8,222 nucleotides of DNA from Gallionellaceae bacterium UBA5126 (GTDB lineage: Bacteria; Pseudomonadota; Gammaproteobacteria; Burkholderiales; Gallionellaceae), in contig DHYQ01000095.1 in NCBI GenBank assembly GCA_002414205.1, positions 1 through 8,222 on the forward strand, given 5' to 3'. Of the stretch, positions 1-7,517 are shown piece after piece. Position numbers and translations under genes: made by a program. The notes under the pieces are model-generated. The model was not told the origin of the DNA, did not search any database, and was given only the letters and a program-made list of their open reading frames with translations. Position 1 is the first letter of the stretch; the number at the start of each line of letters is the position of its first letter.

Positions 1-1230
1 TGCGCCGATTACGACGTGGCCATCGTGCCGCAGGGTGGCAACACCAGCCTGTGCGGCGCGGGCATTCCGCTGGCGGACGGTCGCCCCAGCGTGCTGGTCA
101 ACCTATCGCGCCTGAATCGCATCCGCGCCGTGGATGTCGCCAACGACACCCTGACCGTGGACGCCGGTTGCACCCTGGCCAGCGTGTATGCCGAAGCCAC
201 CCGCCACGACCGGCTGTTTCCGCTCGGCCTGACCGCCATTGCGCCGCAATGCGAAATCGGCGGCAACCTTTCCACCAACGCCGGTGGCATTGGTGTGCTG
301 CGCTACGGCAACATGCGCGATTTGGTGCTGGGGCTGGAAGTGGTGCTGCCGGACGGGCAAATCTGGCATGGCCTGCGCGGGCTGCGCAAGGACAACACCG
401 GCTATGATTTGAAGCAGTTGTTTATCGGCGCGGAAGGCACGCTGGGCATCATCACCGCCGCCGTGCTGAAGCTGTTTCCGCTGCCAAAAAGCGTGGCCAC
501 GGCCTGCGTGGCAGTGCGCGACATCGACGCCGCCGTGCGCCTGTTAGGCCACATCCGCAACCAATGCGGCACTACTCTGAGCGGCTACGAGCTGATTACC
601 CGCCCCTGTCTGGACTTGGTGTTCAAACACATCCCCGACACCCGCGAGCCGTTCGCCCAAAGCTACGAACACTACCTGCTCATCAAGCTGGCCGACGGCC
701 ACAACCCGGTGCTGGTGCAAACCCTGCAAACCGCACTGGGCAACTTCGGCCCGGACGTGCTGCGCTTTGCCACCACCACCGACGACGCCGAAAACTGGTG
801 GGTGCTGCGCAAAAACATCGCCGAAGCACAAAAGCGCGAAGGGATTAGCATCAAGCACGACATCGCCGTGCCCATCAGCCGCGTCGCCAGTTTCATTGAG
901 CAAGCCAACGCTGCCCTGCGCGCTGCCTACCCCGACGTGCGCATCGTCGCCTTCGGCCATCTGGGCGACGGCAACATCCACTACAACATCTCACTGCCGG
1001 AGGCTGAAGCCAACCAACGCTTCATCGCCGAGCAGGAAAACGCCGTCAACGCCATCGTGTATGCCATCGTGCGCCAACTCGATGGCAGCATCAGCGCCGA
1101 ACACGGCATCGGCCAACTCAAGCGCAGCACCCTTATTGAGCACAAATCCGCGCTGGAATTGCAACTCATGCGCAGCATCAAAGCCACGCTGGATCCGGCC
1201 AACCGCATGAATCCGGGGAAAGTCATCTAA
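1..1230 (+). CDS. FAD-linked D-2-hydroxyacid dehydrogenase, GlcD/D2HGDH-like (5' partial)
   Basis: This is a flavoprotein of the VAO/PCMH fold (COG0277, FAD_binding_4 plus FAD-oxidase C-terminal domain) that oxidises a D-2-hydroxyacid such as glycolate, D-lactate or D-2-hydroxyglutarate to the 2-keto acid. The frame is open from base 1, so the start lies outside the window. 409 residues are visible against roughly 460-475 for the family, so about 55-60 N-terminal residues are missing. The FAD-pyrophosphate loop is PQGGNTSLCGAGIP (fragment residues 10-23), followed by GGNLSTNAGGIGVLRYGN and GAEGTLGIIT, both typical of the family. The C-terminal domain has GHLGDGNIHYN, with His320 and His327 of the fragment, and SAEHGIG with Glu367. 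These match the metal ligands known in D2HGDH-type enzymes. It ends in NPGKVI and TAA. The substrate cannot be fixed from sequence alone. It converges on the ybgC-like gene, with two repeat pairs between them. Confidence 0.9.
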   Translation, partial: CADYDVAIVPQGGNTSLCGAGIPLADGRPSVLVNLSRLNRIRAVDVANDTLTVDAGCTLASVYAEATRHDRLFPLGLTAIAPQCEIGGNLSTNAGGIGVLRYGNMRDLVLGLEVVLPDGQIWHGLRGLRKDNTGYDLKQLFIGAEGTLGIITAAVLKLFPLPKSVATACVAVRDIDAAVRLLGHIRNQCGTTLSGYELITRPCLDLVFKHIPDTREPFAQSYEHYLLIKLADGHNPVLVQTLQTALGNFGPDVLRFATTTDDAENWWVLRKNIAEAQKREGISIKHDIAVPISRVASFIEQANAALRAAYPDVRIVAFGHLGDGNIHYNISLPEAEANQRFIAEQENAVNAIVYAIVRQLDGSISAEHGIGQLKRSTLIEHKSALELQLMRSIKATLDPANRMNPGKVI

Positions 1231-1239
1231 ACCCCAACT

Positions 1240-1311
1240 GTAGGGCGGATAAGCGCAGCGCATCCGCCATTTTCCGGCCTTTGGTGGATGCGCTCACGCT
1301 TATCCACCCTA
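1240..1311. repeat. REP-like inverted pair, family A
   Basis: Two near-identical arms face each other, at 1242-1268 and 1283-1310. The reverse complement of the right arm shares AGGGyGGATAAGCG and the core AGCGCATCC with the left arm, and the left arm is one base shorter. Each arm is also a small hairpin by itself: GGCGGAT/ATCCGCC on the left and GGTGGAT/ATCCACC on the right. The C-G to T-A difference is compensated on both sides of the stem. The layout is that of a BIME-type extragenic element. It lies 9 bp after the dehydrogenase stop codon and could act as a transcript 3' end or mRNA stabiliser. Confidence 0.8.
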
Positions 1312-1329
1312 TCCGACGGATTGACACCT

Positions 1330-1420
1330 CCGTTCGTGGTGAGCTTGTCGAACCATGAATGGGGAAGTCATCAATCAAAGCATTACCCAGATAGCCCTTC
1401 GACAAGCTCAGGGCGAACGG
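1330..1420. repeat. REP-like inverted pair, family B
   Basis: The left copy at 1330-1362 and the right copy at 1395-1420 are inverted relative to each other. They share CCGTTCG and then TGAGCTTGTCGAA. The left copy folds on itself (CCGTTCGTGGT against ACCATGAATGG, with G-T wobbles), and the right copy has a GCCCT/AGGGC stem at 1394-1398 and 1410-1414. From memory, the motif with TGAGCTTGTCGAA is a very common extragenic repeat in proteobacterial genomes. It sits between two convergent genes, where it could serve as a bidirectional transcript end. It is unrelated in sequence to the neighbouring family A pair. Confidence 0.8.
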
Positions 1421-1469
1421 ATTAAATCAGTGTTTGCCCAAGAAGAGGAGGGGCTAGGTTGGGCGTTGA

Positions 1470-1877
1470 TTACCCCACCCACTGCCCCCGCAACACCTCC
1501 GGGATGCGCATGGGGCGGAAACTTTCCTTCTCCACGCACACCAGCTCCACCTCGCCGCTGGTCAGCACTACCCCATCGCGCACGATGGTCTGGCGCAACA
1601 ACAAGCGGCTGCGCCCCAGCTCCTGCAAGCTCGCCGTCGCGGTCAGCATATCATCCAGCAGCGCCGGTTTCAGATACTCCAGCTTGATGGCGCGCACCAC
1701 AAACAGCATGCCAAACGCCTGCATCAACCCGGCATTGCTATAGCCGCACGAACGCAACCACTCCGTGCGCGCCCGCTCCATGAAATTCACATAACTGGCG
1801 TGATACACCACCCCGCCCGCGTCCGTATCCTGAAAATAAACCCGAATCGGCCAAGAAAACGCCGTTTTTTCACGCAT
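1470..1877 (-). CDS. ybgC: YbgC-type acyl-CoA thioesterase (hotdog fold, 4HBT family)
   Basis: The protein has 135 residues, the usual size for the Tol-Pal-associated YbgC family. Members hydrolyse acyl-CoA thioesters in the cytoplasm and are linked to envelope and phospholipid metabolism. The signature YFQDTDAGGVVYHASYVNF occupies residues 14-32 and is followed by MERARTEW. The first Asp of DTD (Asp17) matches the catalytic Asp of the hotdog thioesterases, and the VVYH segment carries the conserved His26. I chose the ATG at 1877 because AGGAG lies 7 bases upstream and the family motif begins about 14 residues in. An in-frame ATG at 1943 would add 22 residues unlike the family and has no clear ribosome binding site. 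In many proteobacteria ybgC opens the tol-pal cluster, but here the next gene downstream is a convergent dehydrogenase rather than tolQ. Chain-length preference cannot be read from the sequence. Confidence 0.9.
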   Translation of the reverse strand: MREKTAFSWPIRVYFQDTDAGGVVYHASYVNFMERARTEWLRSCGYSNAGLMQAFGMLFVVRAIKLEYLKPALLDDMLTATASLQELGRSRLLLRQTIVRDGVVLTSGEVELVCVEKESFRPMRIPEVLRGQWVG

Positions 1878-1996
1878 CACCGTACTCCTGCAATAAAGTT
1901 CGCGGATCATGCCGCCACAAAGCCCATCATACAAAACGGGCAAATCGCGCCCACTTCCTCTAGAATCATAGCCTACCTTGCTTTAAACCCTGATTC
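1878..1996. promoter_or_regulatory. divergent intergenic region with weak promoter candidates
   Basis: This 119-bp gap separates the start codons of two divergent genes, so it should hold promoters for both. On the plus strand TAGAAT at 1961-1966 is a 5 of 6 match to the -10 hexamer, about 30 bp before the cyclase start. On the minus strand TATGAT (plus-strand 1926-1931) is a 5 of 6 match, about 48 bp before the ybgC start. Neither has a convincing -35 hexamer at 16-18 bp, so either activator-dependent promoters or chance matches are possible. I see no clear operator palindrome in the gap. Confidence 0.3.
1885..1889 (-). promoter_or_regulatory. ribosome binding site of the ybgC-like gene
   Basis: On the minus strand the sequence reads GCAGGAGTACGGTG and then ATG at 1877. 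AGGAG is 7 bases from the start codon. This is the best Shine-Dalgarno site in the left half of the window and is the main reason for preferring the 135-residue start over the longer reading frame. Confidence 0.8.
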
Positions 1997-3979
1997 ATGA
2001 ACGCACTTGCACCTCAGTCTTCGCCTGTAAGACCCAACCACACACGATCCAAACACTATATTTGGATCGTGTGGTTGCTCTGCCTATTGTGTACGCAAAC
2101 AGTCTGGGCAAGAGAGATTAAAATCGGCGTGCTGTCGTATCGACACAAGCATGAAACCTTGGCGAATTTCGCGCCACTGCTGGCCCATTTGAACAAGACC
2201 ATTCCGGCACACCATTTCGTCATTGTGCCTTGCACCTATATGCAACTGGAGTCGATTGTCATGCACACAGACAGCGACTTCGATTTTATCCTGACCAATC
2301 CCTCGCACTATATTCTACTGTCCCAGCGCGCCCACCTGTCCGCGCCACTGGCCACCTTACTCGATTTCGAGAGCAAGGGGCCTGAATTCGGCGGCGTTAT
2401 TCTGACCCGTGCCGATCGGGATGACATCAATCAATTAACTGATCTATATGGCAAAACCATTGCGTCAGTCAACAAATCCTCCTTCGGTGGCTTGCATGTA
2501 CAAGCCTTTGAGCTCAAACGTCTGGGCATGAAACTGGATGAGGATTACAGCGTGCGCTTTACCGGGCTGCCGCACGACAATGTGGTGGAACAGGTACTGG
2601 AGCGCACTGTGGATGCGGGGTTTATCCGTACCGGCGTGCTGGAATCCATGATTGCGAAGGGCAAGCTACGCCCCAATGAATTCAAAGTCATTCATCCGGT
2701 ACGCATCACCGGATATGCGTTGCGGCTCTCGACTCCGCTGTATCCAGAATGGCCGCTGGTGGCCTTGAACCACGTCGAAGAAGCACTGGTGCGGCATATC
2801 ACCGCCACGTTATTGGATGTGAATACGCAGGATCGCTATTTCTTCACTTCCCCCAGCAGCTACACTCCGGTCGAACAGGTACTACAAGACTTGCACCTGC
2901 CGCCATTTGACCAAGCCCCGCAATTTACCTTCACTGATATCTGGCGCCGCTACCACGACGAAATTCTCGGCGCTGGGGCGCTGTTCTTGCTGATTGTGTT
3001 TCTGTCATTTCGCCTGTACCGGGCCAATCTCAAGCTGGACAAACTGCGCCGCAAAATCGAATCCGAAGCACAATTGCGTTGCGCGCTCCTGAATACCATG
3101 ACGGAAGGCGTGTACGGCGTAAATCAAGCCGGCGTGTGCATCATTGCCAACCCCACTGCGCTGGATTTGCTGGGGTATTCCGCCGAGGAATTGCTGGGTC
3201 AGGAAACGCACAAGCTGTTTCATTCCCGCGATGCGGAGGGGAATCCTGTCTCCGAGTTGGATTGCCCGATTTTACAAACCCTGCACGACCAACAATCGCG
3301 CGCCTGTGAAGACTGGTTCATCCGCAAAAGCGGGGAAGGTTTTCCAGTCTCATTGCGGGTCGCCGCCGGGACGTTGCACGATCAAAATCTGTATGCCGTG
3401 GTGGTTTTTCATGACATTAGCAAACGCAAGGAACATGAGGAAAAACTGCTATTCCTGGCCAACCACGACATTCTGACCGGCCTACCAAATCGCAACGTTT
3501 TCGATGGCCGTCTGACGCAATCGCTCGCACTGGCCAAGCGCTATGGTCATCATATCGCCCTGCTGTACGTCGATCTGGACAAATTCAAACCCATCAACGA
3601 CACCTATGGGCATCACGTCGGCGATCGGGTGTTGGTCGAAGCGGCGCAACGGATGCTGAGCATCTTGCGGGAATCCGACACGGTCGCCCGCATCGGCGGC
3701 GACGAGTTTCTCGTGCTGCTGCCCAATATCGACTGCCTGGAAGATGCCACAACGGTGGCCCAGTTATTGCTGGATACCATACGCTGCCCCTACGAAATCA
3801 ACGGTACCAAAATGCACCTCTCCGCCAGCATTGGCGTGGCCGTGGACATTGGCGAGTCTTGTGACGAAATCACGCTCAAAAATCATGCCGATGCGGCCAT
3901 GTATCACTCCAAACATGCTGGAGGCAGCACGGTCACCGTGCACCAAACCACCGTGCCCAACCTGGATTGGCAAATTTAA
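1997..3979 (+). CDS. membrane diguanylate cyclase: PhnD-like sensor, TM, PAS, GGDEF
   Basis: This 660-residue signalling protein is predicted to make cyclic di-GMP from two GTP. Residues 1-38 look like a signal peptide (hydrophobic YIWIVWLLCLLC at 21-32, cleavage near VWA38). Residues 39-300 resemble a periplasmic phosphonate-binding (PhnD, PF12974) domain, with KIGVLSYRHK at the start and FILTNPSHYILL at 97-108. A membrane helix spans about 322-341, followed by a charged, probably helical linker. A PAS domain covers about 360-475, including LDCPI at 421-425. The GGDEF domain runs from about 482 to the end: HDILTGLPNR 490-499, the metal/GTP segment DLDKF 526-530, active site GGDEF 567-571, SIGVA 611-615. 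RESD at 558-561 lies five residues before GGDEF, the position of the product-inhibition I-site. The cyclase therefore looks active and feedback-controlled. A TGA two codons upstream makes this ATG the earliest possible start. No clear Shine-Dalgarno is present. The ligand is unknown, and no phosphonate genes are nearby. Confidence 0.93.
   Translation: MNALAPQSSPVRPNHTRSKHYIWIVWLLCLLCTQTVWAREIKIGVLSYRHKHETLANFAPLLAHLNKTIPAHHFVIVPCTYMQLESIVMHTDSDFDFILTNPSHYILLSQRAHLSAPLATLLDFESKGPEFGGVILTRADRDDINQLTDLYGKTIASVNKSSFGGLHVQAFELKRLGMKLDEDYSVRFTGLPHDNVVEQVLERTVDAGFIRTGVLESMIAKGKLRPNEFKVIHPVRITGYALRLSTPLYPEWPLVALNHVEEALVRHITATLLDVNTQDRYFFTSPSSYTPVEQVLQDLHLPPFDQAPQFTFTDIWRRYHDEILGAGALFLLIVFLSFRLYRANLKLDKLRRKIESEAQLRCALLNTMTEGVYGVNQAGVCIIANPTALDLLGYSAEELLGQETHKLFHSRDAEGNPVSELDCPILQTLHDQQSRACEDWFIRKSGEGFPVSLRVAAGTLHDQNLYAVVVFHDISKRKEHEEKLLFLANHDILTGLPNRNVFDGRLTQSLALAKRYGHHIALLYVDLDKFKPINDTYGHHVGDRVLVEAAQRMLSILRESDTVARIGGDEFLVLLPNIDCLEDATTVAQLLLDTIRCPYEINGTKMHLSASIGVAVDIGESCDEITLKNHADAAMYHSKHAGGSTVTVHQTTVPNLDWQI
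2041..2073 (+). repeat. perfect 13-bp hairpin inside the cyclase signal-peptide codons
   Basis: CACACGATCCAAA (2041-2053) and TTTGGATCGTGTG (2061-2073) are perfect reverse complements with a 7-base loop (CACTATA). The hairpin begins 44 bp after the start codon and covers codons 15-26, spanning the end of the basic region and the start of the hydrophobic core of the signal peptide. A 13-bp perfect stem in coding sequence is well above what codon choice normally gives. Its role, if any, is not known. It could slow translation early in the message or be an operator in DNA. Confidence 0.75.
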
Positions 3980-4013
3980 TTCGCGTCGATGCGCACCACA
4001 GCAGCGATGTGCA

Positions 4014-5075
<1,062 letters not shown>

Positions 5076-5151
5076 GGTATGGGGGCTGAGAGTCGGGACG
5101 AAAAACGGCTAAAATGCGCGGGTTTGTTTGAAGCCGGGTCTTGCATCAGCA

Positions 5152-5252
5152 CCTTCCCCCTCTCAGGGGGAAGGCGGGGATGGGGGTTAAAGCGTTGCAT
5201 GGAATGGCAAACTTCTACCCCCACCCTAGCCCTCCCCCTGCAAGGGGGAGGG
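5152..5252. repeat. REP-like inverted pair, family C
   Basis: Two inverted copies lie at 5152-5187 and 5217-5252, separated by 29 bp. Each contains a tight GC-rich hairpin followed by a G-rich tail. Copy 1 has CCTTCCCCC/GGGGGAAGG (5152-5160 with 5166-5174). Copy 2 has CCCTCCCCCT/AGGGGGAGGG (5230-5239 with 5243-5252, 3-base loop). The tails GGCGGGGATGGGGGT (5173-5187) and ACCCCCACCCTAGCC (5217-5231) pair at 12 of 15 positions, so the whole element can also fold as one larger structure. It fills most of the gap between divergent ruvB and the transporter operon. Translated readings of this element give low-complexity peptides such as TPTLALPLQGGG that are sometimes wrongly annotated as protein. 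Confidence 0.85.
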
Positions 5253-5286
5253 GATAAATCGCTGATGCGCGACCTTGGCCAAAACA

Positions 5287-5298
5287 GCGCAATTGCGC
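5287..5298. promoter_or_regulatory. 12-bp perfect palindrome upstream of the binding-protein gene
   Basis: GCGCAATTGCGC is a perfect palindrome ending 27 bp before the start codon at 5326. It lies within the roughly 70 bp between the repeat pair and the gene, where the promoter or 5' leader of the transporter operon should be. It could be a dimeric regulator's site, but no protein is identified and a 12-bp palindrome can arise by chance. No convincing -35/-10 pair was seen in this stretch. Confidence 0.3.
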
Positions 5299-5325
5299 CT
5301 TTTCCAACACATTTCTGGAGTTGCC

Positions 5326-6492
5326 ATGTCTCGTCATTTTACTCGTTCGCTGTTATTCGCCGCCATGTTTTTGGCCTTGGCGGGTTGTGGGAAATCTGCT
5401 TCGGATCAGGCCGCCGCGTCGGGCGAGCTGGTGGTGCGTATCGGCGCGGCAGCTCCGCTAACCGGCAGCCAGGCGCATATCGGCAAGGACAACGAAAGCG
5501 GCACGCGGATGGCGATTGACGAGGCCAATGCCAAGGGCATCACCATCGGCGGCAAAAAAGTGCGCTTTGAATTGGTCAGCGAGGACGACCAATCCGACCC
5601 CAAGACCGCCACCATCGTGGCGCAGAAGCTGGTGGATGCCGGCGTGAAGGGGGTGATTGGGCATCTGAATTCCGGCACCACCATTCCCGCCGCAAAAATC
5701 TACAGCGATAACAGCATCGTGCAAATTTCCCCCTCGGCCACGGCGGTGAACTATACCCAACAAGGCTTCCGCACCGCCTTCCGCGTGATGGCCAACGACG
5801 CGCAACAGGGCAAGATTCTGGGCGAATATGCCGCCAAGAATCTGGGCGCGAAGCGCATCGCGGTGATTGACGACCGTACCGCCTACGGCCAAGGCTTGGC
5901 CGACGAGTTCATCAAGGCCGCCCAGGCCAGCGGCGCGGAAATCGTGGCGCATGAATACACCACCGACAAGGCCGCCGACTTCACCGCCATTCTCACTGCC
6001 GTGAAGGGCAAGCAGCCGGATTTGCTGTTCTACGGCGGCATGGACCCGCAAGCCGGGCCGATGGCCAAACAGCTCAAGGCGCTGGATTTGAAGGTGAAAT
6101 TCATGATGGGCGACGGCGGCTACACCCCGCAATTCATCAAGCTGGCGGGCGACGCAGCGGAAGGCAGCTATGCCTCGCTGCCCGGCGTACCGCTGGACAA
6201 AATGCCCGGCGGCAAGGAATTTGAAACCCGCTTTGTGGCCAAATTCCAGCCGATTCAGTTGTACGCGCCCTACTGCTACGACGCGGTAAACGTGATGATC
6301 GCTGCCATGCAAAAGGCCAACTCGGTGGAGCCAGCCAAATACCTGCCCGAACTCGGCAAGCTGGAATACCAAGGCATCACCGCCAAAATCAAGTTTGACC
6401 AGAAGGGCGATTTGCAAGGCGGCGCGGTGACGATTTACCAAGTGCAACAAGGCAAATGGGCCGCGCTTTCCACCCTGGGTGGCGCGCAATAA
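5326..6492 (+). CDS. livJ: branched-chain amino acid ABC transporter substrate-binding lipoprotein (LivJ/LivK family)
   Basis: This periplasmic binding protein of the Leu/Ile/Val family captures the substrate for the LivHM permease encoded downstream. Its 388 residues begin with a basic n-region (MSRHFTR), a hydrophobic core and a lipobox LAGC, with Cys21 as the probable lipidation site. The type I binding fold follows, with IGAAAPLTGSQAHIG (39-53), a DxxxDP segment at 87-92 (DDQSDP), GVIGHLNSGTT (109-119), ISPSATA (134-140), DDRTAYGQG (182-190), FYGGMDPQAG (235-244) and APYCYDA (314-320). These are typical of LivJ/LivK. I chose ATG 5326 because GGAG lies 5 bases upstream and the signal peptide begins there. 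An in-frame TTG at 5275 would add 17 residues before the signal peptide. The mature part has only one further cysteine (Cys317). The family assignment is strong, but the substrate (Leu/Ile/Val or another amino acid or amide) is inferred. Confidence 0.92.
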   Translation: MSRHFTRSLLFAAMFLALAGCGKSASDQAAASGELVVRIGAAAPLTGSQAHIGKDNESGTRMAIDEANAKGITIGGKKVRFELVSEDDQSDPKTATIVAQKLVDAGVKGVIGHLNSGTTIPAAKIYSDNSIVQISPSATAVNYTQQGFRTAFRVMANDAQQGKILGEYAAKNLGAKRIAVIDDRTAYGQGLADEFIKAAQASGAEIVAHEYTTDKAADFTAILTAVKGKQPDLLFYGGMDPQAGPMAKQLKALDLKVKFMMGDGGYTPQFIKLAGDAAEGSYASLPGVPLDKMPGGKEFETRFVAKFQPIQLYAPYCYDAVNVMIAAMQKANSVEPAKYLPELGKLEYQGITAKIKFDQKGDLQGGAVTIYQVQQGKWAALSTLGGAQ

Positions 6493-6502
6493 TCCCATTG
6501 CC

Positions 6503-6557
6503 GTAGGAGCGGGCCTTGCCCGCGCTCTCGTTGTTCGCGGGCAAGGCCCGCTCCTAC
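6503..6557. repeat. REP family D: perfect 22-bp inverted repeat between livJ and livH
   Basis: The arms at 6503-6524 and 6536-6557 are perfect reverse complements (22 of 22) with an 11-base loop. Each begins or ends with GTAGGAGCGGG/CCCGCTCCTAC. Each arm alone can also form a 6-bp mini-hairpin (GCGGGC, three-base loop, GCCCGC). The motif resembles REP sequences familiar from Pseudomonas and relatives. Five T residues occur at 6569-6573, but 11 bases beyond the stem, so it is not a textbook intrinsic terminator. Its position between binding-protein and permease genes of one operon suggests it protects the upstream mRNA and lowers expression of the genes beyond it, as REP elements do between malE and malF. 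Confidence 0.9.
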
Positions 6558-6593
6558 ACGCAAGACGGTTTTTAATGACAATCTGAATAATTC

Positions 6594-7517
6594 ATGGACA
6601 TTTTCCTCCAGCAAATTCTCAACGGCCTGGTGCAGGGCAGCGTGTATGCGCTGGTGGCGCTGGGCTACACCATGGTGTACGGCATTCTCGGCCTGATTAA
6701 CTTTGCCCACGGCGAGGTGGTGATGGTGGGGGCGCTGACCAGCATCACCGCGCTGGGCGTGCTGCTGGGCTGGGGCGTGCCGGGTTGGCTGGCGCTGCCG
6801 CTGGGGGTGCTGTTGTCCATGCTGGTGTGCATGGCGCTAGGCTATGGCATCGAGCGCGTGGCCTATCGCCCGCTGCGCCACGCGCCGCGTCTGGCCCCGC
6901 TGATTACCGCCATCGGCGTGTCCATCGTGCTGCAAAATCTGGCCATGATGCTGTGGGGACGCGGTTACCAATCCTTTCCCAATCTGATTGAAAACACCTC
7001 GCACCACCTCGGCGGCGCGGTGATTAACAACGTGCAAATCGCCATTTTTGTGCTGGCGCTGCTGATGATGGCCGGGCTGATGGCGGTGGTGCATGGCAGC
7101 AAACTCGGTCGCGCCATGCGCGCCGTGTCGGAAAACCAGCACGCCGCGCAACTGATGGGCGTCAACGTCAATCAGGTCATTTCCCTGACCTTCATGCTCG
7201 GCTCCGCGCTGGCGGCGATTGCCGGCATCATGGTGAGCGCCAACTACGGCCTGGCGCATTACTACATGGGCTTTCTGCTCGGCCTGAAAGCCTTCACCGC
7301 CGCTGTGCTGGGCGGGATTGGCAATCTGCGCGGCGCGATGGTCAGCGGCCTGTTGCTCGGCCTGATTGAAAGTCTGGGCGCGGGCTACATCGGCCAACTC
7401 AGCCACGGCTTCTTCGGCAGCCACTACCAGGACGTGTTCGCCTTCGTCGTCCTCATCATCGTCCTGATTTTCCGGCCCTCCGGCCTACTGGGAGAACGCC
7501 TTGCGGAACGTGCTTGA
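6594..7517 (+). CDS. livH: branched-chain amino acid ABC transporter permease LivH
   Basis: LivH is one half of the inner-membrane channel for branched-chain amino acids and pairs with LivM. The 307 residues match the usual length of about 300-310 and are mostly hydrophobic. The N-terminus has GLVQGSVYALVALGYTMVYG (11-30) and LINFAHGEVVMVGA (34-47), both diagnostic. The ATPase-contacting loop is GRAMRAVSENQHAAQLMGV (172-190). The C-terminal part has KAFTAAVLGGIGNLRGAMVSG (232-252) and ends with RPSGLLGE (294-301). A TAA stop one codon before the codon preceding the ATG (6588-6590) means 6594 is the earliest start. No Shine-Dalgarno sequence is visible before it, and the gene follows a strong REP hairpin, so its translation may be kept low relative to the binding protein. 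The last 17 bases overlap livM. Confidence 0.96.
   Translation: MDIFLQQILNGLVQGSVYALVALGYTMVYGILGLINFAHGEVVMVGALTSITALGVLLGWGVPGWLALPLGVLLSMLVCMALGYGIERVAYRPLRHAPRLAPLITAIGVSIVLQNLAMMLWGRGYQSFPNLIENTSHHLGGAVINNVQIAIFVLALLMMAGLMAVVHGSKLGRAMRAVSENQHAAQLMGVNVNQVISLTFMLGSALAAIAGIMVSANYGLAHYYMGFLLGLKAFTAAVLGGIGNLRGAMVSGLLLGLIESLGAGYIGQLSHGFFGSHYQDVFAFVVLIIVLIFRPSGLLGERLAERA
7491..7494 (+). promoter_or_regulatory. ribosome binding site that fixes the livM TTG start
   Basis: GGAG, preceded by a further G, lies 6 bases before TTG at 7501, inside the last codons of livH. The next candidate start, GTG at 7510, would be 15 bases away, which is too far for normal spacing. This argues for the TTG start. 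Confidence 0.65.

Larger units (their letters stand above)
1231..1469. other. gene-free convergent gap occupied by two repeat pairs
   Basis: The 239 bp between the dehydrogenase stop and the ybgC stop contain no credible gene. They hold repeat pairs A and B and about 50 bp of unassigned sequence (1421-1469). No classic hairpin plus T-run terminator is visible for either gene. The repeat hairpins are the only strong secondary structures and may serve that role. Confidence 0.7.

Noticed and set aside
544..981. 145-residue minus-strand open frame inside the dehydrogenase
   Set aside because: It is an antisense shadow with no recognisable motif.
1240..1420. Paired repeats considered as a CRISPR array or insertion-sequence ends
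   Set aside because: The copies are inverted, of two different families, without regular spacers, and enclose no transposase or target duplication.
1878..1943. Longer ybgC start at 1943 (157 residues)
   Set aside because: The extra 22 residues do not resemble the family and lack a ribosome binding site, while AGGAG precedes the ATG at 1877.
5458..6498. 346-residue minus-strand open frame antisense to the binding-protein gene
   Set aside because: It is His/Gly/Arg-rich low-complexity translation, a mirror of GC-rich codon use in a clearly recognised LivJ-family gene.
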